Shown here in pieces: positions 1 to 8,945 of a stretch of 64,000 bases of DNA. The notes below the pieces were generated by a model. The model worked only from the letters and a program-made list of their open reading frames with translations, did no database searches and had not been told where the DNA came from. Every line of letters starts with the position of its first letter. Positions within the stretch are counted from its first letter, which is position 1. Where the stretch lies: contig NZ_CP177134.1 in the NCBI RefSeq assembly GCF_046736045.1, forward strand, positions 2,666,001-2,730,000, written 5' to 3'. The stretch comes from Leptospira_A sp046736045 (GTDB lineage: Bacteria; Spirochaetota; Leptospiria; Leptospirales; Leptospiraceae). Made by a program: the position numbers and the translations under genes.

Positions 1-36
1 AGACAACTTGCCGCATCCGGTTTGGGGCAAACATAA
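1..36 (+). CDS. 3' end of an upstream gene (partial)
   Basis: Frame 1 is open from the window edge to a TAA at 34-36, giving an 11-residue tail, RQLAASGLGQT. A protein end here would leave a 16-nt gap to the next gene, which fits the packing elsewhere in the window. The fragment is too short to assign a family, and a chance open frame cannot be excluded. Confidence 0.3.
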   Translation, partial: RQLAASGLGQT

Positions 37-52
37 CTAGGAATTTTGTCAT

Positions 53-2305
53 TTGAAATCAGTTGCTGATAAATCCATCCTAATCATCGGTGGGGGGCTG
101 TTGCAGGTTCCCATCATTCAAACTGCAAAAACTTTGAAATTGAAAACGATTGTTGCGGATATGAATCCCCAATCGATCGGATTCCAAATTGCCGATGAAA
201 AAATCATAATGTCCACAAAGGATTTGGAAGGGATGGTTCGTGAATCAAAACGATACAGCCAAACCAAACAAATCCACGGAGTGATCACTGCAGGAACGGA
301 TGCAAGCATGACTGTTGCCGCAGTTGCTTCCGCACTGGGGCTTCCGGGAATCCGTTTTGTGGATGCGGAGGCTGCAACTAACAAGGTTAAAATGAGGCAG
401 CGTTTGAAAGAACACGGTCTCCCGATTCCCCGTTTTGCGCCTGTTTGGTCATTGCAGGATGCGAAGGATGCACTGGACTCCTTGACCTTTCCTTTGGTAA
501 TGAAACCTGCGGATAATATGGGTGCCAGAGGTGTAATTAAAGTAAATCATAAAGATGAAATCCCTCATGCATTCCGGCATGCCAAAAAATTCTGCCCGAC
601 GGGAGAATTGATTTTGGAAGAGTATATGGAAGGACCTGAACTTTCCGTGGATGCACTTGCCTTTCAGGGGCAGATACGAATGACAGGTATTGCCGATCGT
701 ATCATCGAAAGAGAACCGTTTTTTATCGAAGTAGGACACAATATGCCTTCCGCTTTATCCAGAGAAACCATCAATGAAGTGGAACGGGTCATGTCGGGAG
801 GGATGCGCGCTTTGGGAATCCACTTGGGTGCGGGCAAAGGCGATATAAAGGTGACGAAACAAGGTGTGATGATCGGAGAAATTGCGGCGCGCCTTTCCGG
901 CGGTTTTATGTCTGCGTTCACCTATCCGTTGTCAACCGGTGTGAATTTGAATCGTGCGGCACTTCTTATCGCACTCGGTGAAACTCCTGACAATCTGGAA
1001 CCTGTTTTGAGTAGAGTTTCCATCGAACGGTCACTATTGTCCAAACCGGGTAAACTCACCAATATCACCGGAGTGGAAGAAACCAAAAAGATCGACGGTG
1101 TGAATGAAGTTTTTTTACAATCCAAACCCGGAGATGTTATCAAAGAACCAACCAATAACATTGATAAGTCGGGGCATGTGATCATCACTGCCGATTCTTT
1201 ACCGGAAGCGGAACTTATTTTTGAAAAAGTAAAAAAGACAATCGTATTCGAAGTTGATGAATTGTTTTCCATCAGTGAGAAAGAAATCAATGATTCGGCG
1301 AGACAGAGATTTGGAAAAGATATATGCTGGGTTTGTAAGGTCTGTGACGGAGCCAATTGTGCTTCGGGCATTCCTGGAATGGGCGGGGTTGGTCGGATGG
1401 AAACATTTCAAGACAATTACATCGCCTTACAAGAGTTCCAAATTGTTCCCCGTTACATTCGTGATCATGTAATTCCTAGTATATCCACTGAATTTTTAGG
1501 GTTTCCACTCAAAACACCCATCATGTCGGCACCTATGACAGGTGTGGGAACCAATATGAATTTTGTAATGACAGATGCCGATTATGCGCAGGCCGTTACA
1601 AAATCATTTGCGCAAAATGGTTCCATTGCATGGCTTGGTGATGGGGCAAGTCCGGAAAAATATAAAATCATGATAGATGCTATCGGTAAATCCGATGGCA
1701 AAGGAATATTGATTTGTAAGCCCAGAGCTGACGAAGGTTTATTATTGGAAAGATTATTGGAAGCGGAAGCTGCAGGTGTAATGGCGGTTGGAATGGACAT
1801 TGATGCGGTGAATTTCAGAACAATGACTTCCAAAAATCTATCCAGCATTTCCAGATCAATGGAGTCTCTTTTGAAAATCAGGGAAAAAATAAAAATCCCT
1901 TTTGTTCTGAAAGGCATTATGAGTTTAGAAGATACTAAATTAGCAATAGATGGAAAATTTTCTGCAATCGTAGTATCCAATCATGGTGGTAGAGTTTTAG
2001 ATGGTATGCCAGGGACAGCAAGAGTACTTCCTAAAATTGCAGAATATGCAAAAGGAAAGATCCCGATTCTTGTGGATGGTGGCATTCGAAGTGGAATGGA
2101 TGTGTTTAAAATGTTAGCACTTGGTGCAGATTCGGTACTGATAGGAAGACCGGTTGCTATTTCACTTGTGGGCGGAGATGAAGCAGGGATACGTTTTTTA
2201 CTCAATCGTTATTCGGAAGAATTGATTCAAAGTATGAGCGTAAGCGGTGCATCTGATTTGTCAAAAATTTCCAAGACAATGTTACTTCATAAGATAAATG
2301 GTTAA
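53..2305 (+). CDS. ATP-grasp ligase fused to a Cys-motif FMN-dependent alpha-hydroxy acid dehydrogenase
   Basis: This is a 750-residue two-enzyme fusion. Residues about 8-110 form a pre-ATP-grasp Rossmann-like domain (IIGGGLLQ). Residues about 110-310 are the ATP-grasp fold (MKPADNMGARG, EEYMEGPELSVD, GEIAARLSGG), followed to about 400 by a lid region like that of carboxylate-amine ligases. A cysteine cluster follows (C425, C428, C431, C436 in CWVCKVCDGANC). The C-terminal half is a TIM-barrel FMN enzyme with the SNHGGR active-site motif (His644) and DGGIRSGMDV and GADSVLIGRP phosphate-binding stretches. The start is TTG at 53 and no closer ATG fits. The ligase half should join a carboxylate to an amine or similar acceptor using ATP, and the FMN half should oxidise a 2-hydroxy acid or related substrate. 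The actual substrates are unknown. The protein looks cytosolic, with no signal peptide. Confidence 0.85.
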   Translation: MKSVADKSILIIGGGLLQVPIIQTAKTLKLKTIVADMNPQSIGFQIADEKIIMSTKDLEGMVRESKRYSQTKQIHGVITAGTDASMTVAAVASALGLPGIRFVDAEAATNKVKMRQRLKEHGLPIPRFAPVWSLQDAKDALDSLTFPLVMKPADNMGARGVIKVNHKDEIPHAFRHAKKFCPTGELILEEYMEGPELSVDALAFQGQIRMTGIADRIIEREPFFIEVGHNMPSALSRETINEVERVMSGGMRALGIHLGAGKGDIKVTKQGVMIGEIAARLSGGFMSAFTYPLSTGVNLNRAALLIALGETPDNLEPVLSRVSIERSLLSKPGKLTNITGVEETKKIDGVNEVFLQSKPGDVIKEPTNNIDKSGHVIITADSLPEAELIFEKVKKTIVFEVDELFSISEKEINDSARQRFGKDICWVCKVCDGANCASGIPGMGGVGRMETFQDNYIALQEFQIVPRYIRDHVIPSISTEFLGFPLKTPIMSAPMTGVGTNMNFVMTDADYAQAVTKSFAQNGSIAWLGDGASPEKYKIMIDAIGKSDGKGILICKPRADEGLLLERLLEAEAAGVMAVGMDIDAVNFRTMTSKNLSSISRSMESLLKIREKIKIPFVLKGIMSLEDTKLAIDGKFSAIVVSNHGGRVLDGMPGTARVLPKIAEYAKGKIPILVDGGIRSGMDVFKMLALGADSVLIGRPVAISLVGGDEAGIRFLLNRYSEELIQSMSVSGASDLSKISKTMLLHKING

Positions 2306-2308
2306 TCT

Positions 2309-3541
2309 ATGGATAAAGAAATAACTGATTTTGAAGGTGTTTTAAAAGTAATTACGGCACTTTTCGGTAAATTACCCGTATCCATTCAGTATGAAGGGAA
2401 AGACATTCCCGTTAAGATCATCGCATTAAAAAACAAAGCACTCATTATAAATACTCCTCTTATTTTTCCAAACAAAGACCGTAATTTATCCGTTGTACAT
2501 AATGGCAGTAAATTTATCGCACAGTTTTTGTTAGCTGGTGGTGATGGTCACGGAATCGAAATTCTAACACCCAGAAAAATATCCATTGTTGCCGCTACAA
2601 GAGAGACAACTAGGGTTGAAGTTGCGCCGGCGAGCGGAACCAATGCCAGCCTAAAAGCAATCAACATCATAAACGTCATAGATGTTTCCAAAGCGATCGG
2701 TTTTGACGATAAAAAAGTAGATGCGGTATTACTTGCCTATCGAACCAAACTGATGAAGGCCTATCCTCAATCCTCGATATATTTTGCGGGAAGAATGGAC
2801 AACCGGCTTCGTTTGATGCAACATTACGAAAAAAATATTTTTGTCATGGATAGAAAGGACAAAGGTTCCGCAAGTCCTCAGTATTTTCCTTTTGATGAAT
2901 ATTTGAGAATTTTCGATTCATCCAAGATCGACGATAAATACATTTCCGAAATTTGTATTCCCATTCGGTACAAAGGATATGTTCACCTCGGTTATGTGCA
3001 GGTATTGAGCGAAAATCCATTGACGATAGAAGCTTACCAACAGGTTGAAATTTTTGCTTCCGCAGTCGCAAGGGATGTGATCAATACGGGAGTATTCCAG
3101 GAGTCCAGAGAAGTTTGTCAGGTGATGGACTTGAGTTCCGGTGGTATCAGTTTCCTTCATTCTCCCTCCAGATCGTTTAGCAGAAGTATGACGATGAACG
3201 GCACGATTCTTTTTGATATTATTTTTAATCAGGAGTCGAGAGGAACATTCCGGGGTATTATTAAAAACATCCGCAACCAGGAAACTAACTTCAGAGTTGG
3301 TTGCCAGTTCTATAACTTGAATTCAAAAGATATCGAAGCTCTGGATGCATTTTTAAGTATCGACAAACCTGATGAGCCTCCTTCGGAAGCCGAGCCCGAA
3401 CCGGTTGTATTGCAGGAAGGGGAAGAGGGCGAGGAAGAACCGGAAAATGAAACTGATCCGGAAAATGCGACCAACCTGCAAACATCGGATGAAATCGGCG
3501 GCATGGATGATCCTTTTGCAGACCAACCTCTACCTGAATAG
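2309..3541 (+). CDS. DUF1577 family protein with PilZ-like C-terminal domain
   Basis: This 410-residue protein matches the Leptospira-restricted DUF1577 family as I recall it. Residues about 10-110 form a beta-rich domain, the middle looks GAF-like (YISEICIPIRYKGYVHLGYV, then an ASAVARDVI helix), and residues about 265-350 carry PilZ-like features (VMDLSSGGISFLH and FRVGCQFYNL). The last 55 residues are a strongly acidic low-complexity tail. PilZ domains bind cyclic-di-GMP, but the usual RxxxR arm is not obvious here, so ligand binding is only an inference. The gene starts 3 nt after the preceding stop and shares one base with the next start (TAGTG), so the three genes are probably one operon. 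Confidence 0.7.
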   Translation: MDKEITDFEGVLKVITALFGKLPVSIQYEGKDIPVKIIALKNKALIINTPLIFPNKDRNLSVVHNGSKFIAQFLLAGGDGHGIEILTPRKISIVAATRETTRVEVAPASGTNASLKAINIINVIDVSKAIGFDDKKVDAVLLAYRTKLMKAYPQSSIYFAGRMDNRLRLMQHYEKNIFVMDRKDKGSASPQYFPFDEYLRIFDSSKIDDKYISEICIPIRYKGYVHLGYVQVLSENPLTIEAYQQVEIFASAVARDVINTGVFQESREVCQVMDLSSGGISFLHSPSRSFSRSMTMNGTILFDIIFNQESRGTFRGIIKNIRNQETNFRVGCQFYNLNSKDIEALDAFLSIDKPDEPPSEAEPEPVVLQEGEEGEEEPENETDPENATNLQTSDEIGGMDDPFADQPLPE

Positions 3542-4521
3542 TGTCCGAAGCCAATCTTAAAAATTATAAAAGTTTTGTTCCGTCCGATTTTCATTCCTAT
3601 TTGTTGATTGAATATCTATCGAAACGATTTCCTTATCATTCCGGAGAGGATTGGATTTTTTTAATCGAAAATCATAATGTTCTAATTAATAACGGTTTCG
3701 CTTTTCCCGAATTGATTTTAAAAACCGGAGATGAAATTTCCTATACCCCTAAACCGAATGCCATTCGGGAACCCGAGATCAATCGTGATTACAAGATTTT
3801 ACTGGAAGAGGAAGGTTTTCTGGTAATAGATAAACCTCCCAATATTCCGGTTCATCCTGCGGGAAGATACAGAACCAATACTCTTTTGAATCTTTTGGAA
3901 GGGGATCGGAAAAATGAAAAGTTTTATCCTGTACATAGATTGGATCGGGAAACATCCGGAATGATTCTGTTTGCAAAAACGGTGGAATACCGGCTTCTTT
4001 TGCAAAAATTATTCGAAGATAGAAAGATCCGTAAAGAATATTTAACGCTTGTTTATGGAAGATTTCCGGATCATCTCGTATCGGAAGGTTATCTGGGAAA
4101 AGATCCGAATTCCTCTATCCGCAAAAAACAATCCTTTAGAAAGGAGAGCCTTGGTGATGATAAATATTCTTCAACGGAATTTTCTCTTGTTTCTTATGAT
4201 AAGGATAAAAATATTTCACTCGTAATTGTAAAACCTCATACGGGAAGGATTCACCAAATACGTGCTACACTGCTCAGTGAAGGGTTCCCTGTTGTGGGAG
4301 ATAAACTTTACGGGAAGAGGGAAGGAGCGTTTTTGGATTTCATCAACGGAGGAGAGTCGGATCTTTTGAATGAAGAATTGGGTCACAATCGCCAATGTTT
4401 ACATGCCTATTCTTTGTCTTTCAATGATCCTGCAACCGGCAAAGAAAATAATTTCCTTTGTCCTCTTTCTTCGGATTTATGTCACTTAATTGCGAACATT
4501 CCGTCCGAATATGTCACGTAA
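3541..4521 (+). CDS. RluA-family RNA pseudouridine synthase
   Basis: The 326-residue product isomerises uridine to pseudouridine in RNA. Residues about 10-75 resemble an S4 RNA-binding domain (VLINNGFAF, LKTGDEISYTP). The catalytic domain contains HRLDRETSGMILFAKT, with the conserved catalytic Asp in HRLDRETSG, then a KEYLTLVYG strand and GRIHQIRATL, all typical of the RluA/RluC/RluD group. The target site in rRNA or tRNA cannot be told from sequence. The start is GTG at 3541, overlapping the previous stop by one base, which suggests translational coupling. Confidence 0.88.
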   Translation: MSEANLKNYKSFVPSDFHSYLLIEYLSKRFPYHSGEDWIFLIENHNVLINNGFAFPELILKTGDEISYTPKPNAIREPEINRDYKILLEEEGFLVIDKPPNIPVHPAGRYRTNTLLNLLEGDRKNEKFYPVHRLDRETSGMILFAKTVEYRLLLQKLFEDRKIRKEYLTLVYGRFPDHLVSEGYLGKDPNSSIRKKQSFRKESLGDDKYSSTEFSLVSYDKDKNISLVIVKPHTGRIHQIRATLLSEGFPVVGDKLYGKREGAFLDFINGGESDLLNEELGHNRQCLHAYSLSFNDPATGKENNFLCPLSSDLCHLIANIPSEYVT

Positions 4522-4597
4522 CATAAATTAAAAAACATCCCCGCTGATTTTCATTTCTTTCCGATCTTGTTATAAAGATGGGAGGCTTTTGCAACGG

Positions 4598-5755
4598 ATG
4601 GCAGGAGCAGAGAGATTAAAAAAAGAGTCGGATAAGTTTTTATTCGGAGAATTTTGGACCGCAAAACAAAGGCAAGGGCATCCTATCCATCATACGGTTA
4701 GTTATAGAGCTTCTTTTAAACCCGAATTGCCCGCATTCTTCATGAAGGAATTTTTGCACAAAAAGAAAAAAATCGTTTATGATCCGTTTGGTGGTCGCGG
4801 TACTACTGCGGTGCAGGCAAATATAGAAGGTCATTTTGCAATTCATAATGATATTCATCCCTTATCTATTTTTTTGGCGAGTGCAAGACAAACAGTTCCT
4901 AATTTCGATGTTTTGGTGCAAAAGCTGGACTCATTGGATTTAAAACAATACATTCCTGAAGAAGAAGGAGATGAAAGATTACTTCCGTTCTTTCATCCGG
5001 ATACCTTACTTGAGATCAAAAATTTTAAAAAGTATATGAAGGATGATAAATCTCCCGAAATGCTTTTTTTAGGACTCATCGCATTGTCTAGGTTACATGG
5101 GCATAGCACCGGATTTTTTTCCGTTTATACCTTTCCACAGCTTTCCATTCCGCCGGAAGCGCAAAGAAGGAATAACATAAAAAGAAATCAAACACCGGAG
5201 TATCGTGATATCAAGTCCAGGATCATTCAAAAAATGAGAAGGGATCTTGCGACTCCGATTCCTCCCTTTTATCATGAATTCTCAAAGGAAAATCAGTATA
5301 CGTTGGCATCAGCCAATCATGTTCCTTCGATTGCAACCGAGTCCGTGGACTTAATCGTAACTTCGCCTCCATTTTTGGATAAGGTGGATTACGAAGCTGA
5401 TAATTGGCTTAGGCATTGGTTTTTGGATATTCCTAAAAATTCGGAACGTAAGCTGAGTATTTTCAGTAACATCACCGACTGGAACCAATTCATTAAATCC
5501 ACTTTGAAGGAATCATCGCGCGTTCTGAAAAAAGGCGCTTATATGGTGATGGAAGTCGGTGAAGTGAAGAAGGGAAATGAAATTCTCAATTTGGATGAGG
5601 ATGTTGTGGATATGGCAAAGGGTTCGGGTCTCGTCTGGGCAAAAACTTACATCCACACCCAAACATTCACCAAATTGTCCAATTGTTGGAATGTATCCAA
5701 TAATGAAAAAGGTACCAATTCCAACCGCTGTGTGGTTCTAAGAAAAGCCAACTGA
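4598..5755 (+). CDS. orphan DNA methyltransferase-like protein (N4-cytosine/N6-adenine type)
   Basis: The product is a SAM-dependent amino-methyltransferase of about 385 residues. The SAM-binding motif I is DPFGGRGTT near residue 62, and the catalytic motif IV is TSPPF near residue 255, in DLIVTSPPFLDKVDY. SPP-type motifs are typical of exocyclic-amine methylation of DNA, usually N4-cytosine. No restriction endonuclease or specificity subunit lies next to it, so it is probably solitary. I prefer ATG 4598; an in-frame TTG at 4589 is only 3 nt from GGGAGG (4580-4585), whereas the ATG is 12 nt away. Motif I precedes motif IV, unlike classical beta-class enzymes. An RNA substrate is possible. Confidence 0.7.
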   Translation: MAGAERLKKESDKFLFGEFWTAKQRQGHPIHHTVSYRASFKPELPAFFMKEFLHKKKKIVYDPFGGRGTTAVQANIEGHFAIHNDIHPLSIFLASARQTVPNFDVLVQKLDSLDLKQYIPEEEGDERLLPFFHPDTLLEIKNFKKYMKDDKSPEMLFLGLIALSRLHGHSTGFFSVYTFPQLSIPPEAQRRNNIKRNQTPEYRDIKSRIIQKMRRDLATPIPPFYHEFSKENQYTLASANHVPSIATESVDLIVTSPPFLDKVDYEADNWLRHWFLDIPKNSERKLSIFSNITDWNQFIKSTLKESSRVLKKGAYMVMEVGEVKKGNEILNLDEDVVDMAKGSGLVWAKTYIHTQTFTKLSNCWNVSNNEKGTNSNRCVVLRKAN

Positions 5756-5821
5756 TATCGGGATTTTAGAACAATAGAAAGAATTGACGATTGGTTTTAT
5801 TTTTTTAGTCTAATACTTAGA

Positions 5822-6250
5822 ATGATCAGAATAATTTTATTCGTTTTTATATTTTCTTTTCCTTTTTTGCAATGTGGAGATGCGAATAGCCAGACTGCAA
5901 AACAGGGAAGTTTGGTTCCTGACCATCCGATTGCAATCACCGCCTCAAAATTAAAAGATAACAAATTTGAATTGAGGTTGGATCTTCCTCCTGATTACGG
6001 ATTTCAGATAGAAGCGCCTCACCGCCTGTTTTTGTCAGGTGCTAACGGCCTGACTGTTACAAAAGCCGATTTGAAGTTAAACGGTCCGGTTCATCCTAAA
6101 AAAGCGGAATATTTCGAATATGTGAAAGGTTTGCCTTTTGAGGTTTCCGGGAAAGGAGACTTGGAAGTGAACGGAAAATTGTTCTATTGCAATTTTAAAA
6201 AGAATATCTGCATCCCGGGGAAAATTTCACAGAAGATACAGATTCTTTAG
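5822..6250 (+). CDS. small exported lipoprotein, weak resemblance to the DsbD N-terminal domain
   Basis: This 142-residue protein begins with a hydrophobic signal segment ending in FPFLQC, a spirochaete-type lipobox with Cys19 as probable lipidation site. The rest is beta-rich (FELRLDLPPDYGFQIEAPH, then LEVNGKLFYCNF), ending with a C-x6-C pair (YCNFKKNICIPG). A C-x5-C pair near the end of a beta domain is typical of the periplasmic alpha domain of DsbD, so a thiol-redox role is conceivable but not shown. The gene ends 10 nt before a convergent gene. The function is unknown. Confidence 0.65.
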   Translation: MIRIILFVFIFSFPFLQCGDANSQTAKQGSLVPDHPIAITASKLKDNKFELRLDLPPDYGFQIEAPHRLFLSGANGLTVTKADLKLNGPVHPKKAEYFEYVKGLPFEVSGKGDLEVNGKLFYCNFKKNICIPGKISQKIQIL

Positions 6251-6260
6251 ATAGCCAGTG

Positions 6261-6716
6261 TTATTCGAGTTGTGTTGTAACCAACCGTTTTAGATCTTTT
6301 TTCTGAATTTGGTATAAGAAAAAATATCTTCCGCTTTGTGAGATATTTTTATCTACCAGTTTGCCTTCTTTGGAGATTTCACGTAATTCTTTTCTCCCTT
6401 TTTCGGAAAGATTGGGAGGAGAGTATGTTTTTAACAGATTGAGTGCTTTTTGTTCGGCAATTGCATTTGCTTCCGACTTGCGGGCTTCCGATTCGGTGAG
6501 TACGCTGGAAATGGCGACCTGAAACAGATTTTCATTCAGAAAACCTTCTTTCGCTTTTATAAATTCAATCACTTCCGGAGATTCTACAACTTCCTCTATG
6601 ATGGTTTCCTGTTTCGGTTTGACTTCTTCTTTGGGTGGCGTTTTGCAGCCATTAGCCGAAAGAAAAAAAATAGCAAGAGATGCTAACGTAAGTAAAATTG
6701 TCCGGGTCTGTTTCAT
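6261..6716 (-). CDS. lipoprotein of unknown function, LPP20-like sequence pattern
   Basis: This 151-residue protein has a signal peptide ending in LSANGC, so Cys24 is the probable lipid-anchored residue. A short charged linker (about 25-45, rich in P, K and E) leads to a domain with the helix SEARKSEANAIAEQKAL. That helix recalls the LPP20/FlgT-N type, where alanine- and glutamate-rich helices precede a beta sheet; this is only a pattern resemblance. The start overlaps the stop of the upstream lipoprotein gene by 4 nt (ATGA), so the two are translationally coupled and may work together at the outer membrane. Confidence 0.7.
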   Translation of the reverse strand: MKQTRTILLTLASLAIFFLSANGCKTPPKEEVKPKQETIIEEVVESPEVIEFIKAKEGFLNENLFQVAISSVLTESEARKSEANAIAEQKALNLLKTYSPPNLSEKGRKELREISKEGKLVDKNISQSGRYFFLYQIQKKDLKRLVTTQLE

Positions 6717-7360
6717 TCTAAATCTCTCTCCTCAAGATTTTGGAATGCTCCCAAGGGAACTTGGGTCTCCTCTACCTTTGCGTATAGTTTTTCTTGGATG
6801 TTTCTAAATAGGAAAGCACATTTTGATTTATCCGAATAATCTTCTTTGTAAAGATGAAGGGAAGAAAAGAACCATGCAAAGTTCTGAGTGTACGGTTTTG
6901 TTCCCTGGCGAAGCGGGCTGGAAAGAACCGGAACTGTAGCGGGTTGACTTTGTGTTTGGTTGGGAAGTGCCGTAGCTGTGGCCGCTCCTCCTGGAATCAG
7001 GTTCGCAGCTGCTTGGGCGTCTTTTTGTTGTTTGATCGTTCTCATCCGGCCGATACGCGTGCTTTCGAATGATTCGATTCCTTCGCCAAATCTATATTTG
7101 TCCCTGTGGGCTTGTAAAAGATAAGGCATGGAGAGTTCTTCCCGTTTTAAGAACGCTTTTGTTTTGCATTCTTCTCTTTTCGTTTTCCCCGAAGTTTCCA
7201 AAGAAGAATACGGGATCTCAACTTTCATTTGAAAAAATTCTCTGGAAATAAAACCGATGTCGGTTTCGTTTTGCAATGCCTTTTCCACAAGTAGTTTGTC
7301 CGCAGGCCGGAAGCTGGAACAAGATAGCAAAAAGGATAAAATTAGAAGTTTACGATTCAT
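6713..7360 (-). CDS. lipoprotein of unknown function
   Basis: The 215-residue product has a very short signal (MNRKLLILSFLLSC) with Cys14 as the lipidation site. The body is charged. A central stretch (about 110-150) is low-complexity, rich in A, T, Q and P, and looks unfolded. Two further cysteines (in REECKTK and KSKCAFLF) could form a disulphide. I do not recognise a family. It is the first gene of a two-gene minus-strand operon and starts only 25 bp from the divergent M16 protease gene, so its promoter must overlap that gene's leader or coding region. Confidence 0.65.
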   Translation of the reverse strand: MNRKLLILSFLLSCSSFRPADKLLVEKALQNETDIGFISREFFQMKVEIPYSSLETSGKTKREECKTKAFLKREELSMPYLLQAHRDKYRFGEGIESFESTRIGRMRTIKQQKDAQAAANLIPGGAATATALPNQTQSQPATVPVLSSPLRQGTKPYTQNFAWFFSSLHLYKEDYSDKSKCAFLFRNIQEKLYAKVEETQVPLGAFQNLEERDLE

Positions 7361-7385
7361 TTTATAGTCTCAAAGATAGCAGTAG

Positions 7386-8945
7386 ATGTTGAAAATACGA
7401 TCCTTTTTCCTTTGCCTTTTTTTTGTCGCAACCGGGCTCAGCTCCCAGGAAAACTTCTTTCCCAGTTCTGAAAAGCAATTCCTTGAAAAAATAAGAAAGA
7501 TCAAATTGGAGAACGGACTCACTGCCGTTCTGATGAAAAGAGGGACTTCTCCGACTCTGGCTCTTTATATCAAATTCAAAGTAGGTGCCGTGGATGAAAC
7601 TCCGGAACAAGCGGGTATCGCTCATCTACTGGAACATATGTTGTTCAAGGGAACAAAGAATGTAGGAACCAGTAATTTTTCCGAAGAAGAAAAATACCAA
7701 ATACAGATCGAGGTTTGGGGAACCAAACTGGACAATCTCGGTCTTTTGAAGCGGGATTATCTGGAAAGAGGCGAGGAAGTTCCCAAAGATTTGAACGATC
7801 AAATAACGACTCTTAGTCGTCGATTGAAAAATCTGATCGAACTGCAAGATTCCTTTATCATCAAAAATGAGGATTCATATATTTATGAACAGAACGGAGA
7901 AGTAGGATTCAATGCTTATACTTCCCAGGATGTAACCAACTATCAGATCCAACTACCTACCAACCGTTTGGAAATTTGGGCGAAGTTGGAATCAGACAGA
8001 CTTAAAAATCCGATTTTACGTGAGTATTATACGGAGAGAGATGTTGTGATCGAAGAAAGAAGAATGCGTACGGAAGATAGCGGATCGGGTGTTTTGCGGG
8101 AAAGATTTTTTTCCGTGGCATTCGAAAGCCATCCTTATCGCAAACCTGTGATTGGTTATGCGAGCGGACTTCCTTTTCTGAAAATAGACGATACTAAAAA
8201 GTTTTTTTCAGAAAACTACACTCCGAACCGGATGGTGATTGCGATTGTAGGAGATCAGGATTTCGATGTGACGGAAAAAATCCTGAGAAAATATTTTTCA
8301 GATCTTAAAAAGGGAAAAGACAGAGCGCCCTATAAGGTTAGCGAAAAACAATATTTAGGTGAGAAAAGATTTTCCGTATTACATCCTTCCAGCCCGCAGA
8401 TGATGATGGGATGGCTGAAACCTCCTTATCCTCATAAAGACAACGCCGCTTTTGATGTTTTGTCCAACCTGCTTACGACAGGAGCCGGTTCCAGATTGAA
8501 CCAAAGATTGGTTTTGAAAGACAAGTCGGCGGTATCCGTCGGTTCCGCAAACGGTTATCCGGGAGAAAGATATACCAATTTTTTCGCTCTATTCGTCAAA
8601 CCTCAGTCCGGATTTTCAAATATGTCGATTGAAGTTTCCATCAGTGAAGAGTTGAATCGAATAGAGAAAGAAGGTGTTTCCGATCAGGAACTGGAAAAAA
8701 TTAAAAATCAGATGATCGCTGAATTTCTTCGTGCGATGGATGATAATGGAAATATTGCAGATTCACTTAGTTACTATGAACTGTTATACGGTAACTGGAA
8801 TCAATTGTTTCGACAATACAATGCCATCCTTGCCGTAAAATCTGATGATATAAAATATATAGTAAAAAACTATCTGTCCAAAAACCGGGTTACTGTCGGA
8901 GTTTTGGAAGATGTAAGAAAATCGGAATCTCAAAATGAAAAATAA
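7386..8945 (+). CDS. M16 family zinc metalloprotease, catalytic subunit, exported
   Basis: This is a 519-residue insulinase-type protease. A signal peptide (about 1-21, ending GLSSQE) sends it to the periplasm. The inverted zinc motif H80-LL-E83-H84 lies in HLLEHMLFKG, so this is the active partner. The second half has the usual M16B C-terminal domain with a GAGSRLNQRL turn. The gene overlaps the next by 11 nt, and that gene encodes an M16 protein without the zinc motif. This is the common catalytic/non-catalytic pair of bacterial M16B heterodimers, which degrade peptides. An insertion of about 65 residues between the zinc motif and YIYEQNGEVGFNAYTSQD is longer than in most family members. 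Confidence 0.9.
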   Translation: MLKIRSFFLCLFFVATGLSSQENFFPSSEKQFLEKIRKIKLENGLTAVLMKRGTSPTLALYIKFKVGAVDETPEQAGIAHLLEHMLFKGTKNVGTSNFSEEEKYQIQIEVWGTKLDNLGLLKRDYLERGEEVPKDLNDQITTLSRRLKNLIELQDSFIIKNEDSYIYEQNGEVGFNAYTSQDVTNYQIQLPTNRLEIWAKLESDRLKNPILREYYTERDVVIEERRMRTEDSGSGVLRERFFSVAFESHPYRKPVIGYASGLPFLKIDDTKKFFSENYTPNRMVIAIVGDQDFDVTEKILRKYFSDLKKGKDRAPYKVSEKQYLGEKRFSVLHPSSPQMMMGWLKPPYPHKDNAAFDVLSNLLTTGAGSRLNQRLVLKDKSAVSVGSANGYPGERYTNFFALFVKPQSGFSNMSIEVSISEELNRIEKEGVSDQELEKIKNQMIAEFLRAMDDNGNIADSLSYYELLYGNWNQLFRQYNAILAVKSDDIKYIVKNYLSKNRVTVGVLEDVRKSESQNEK

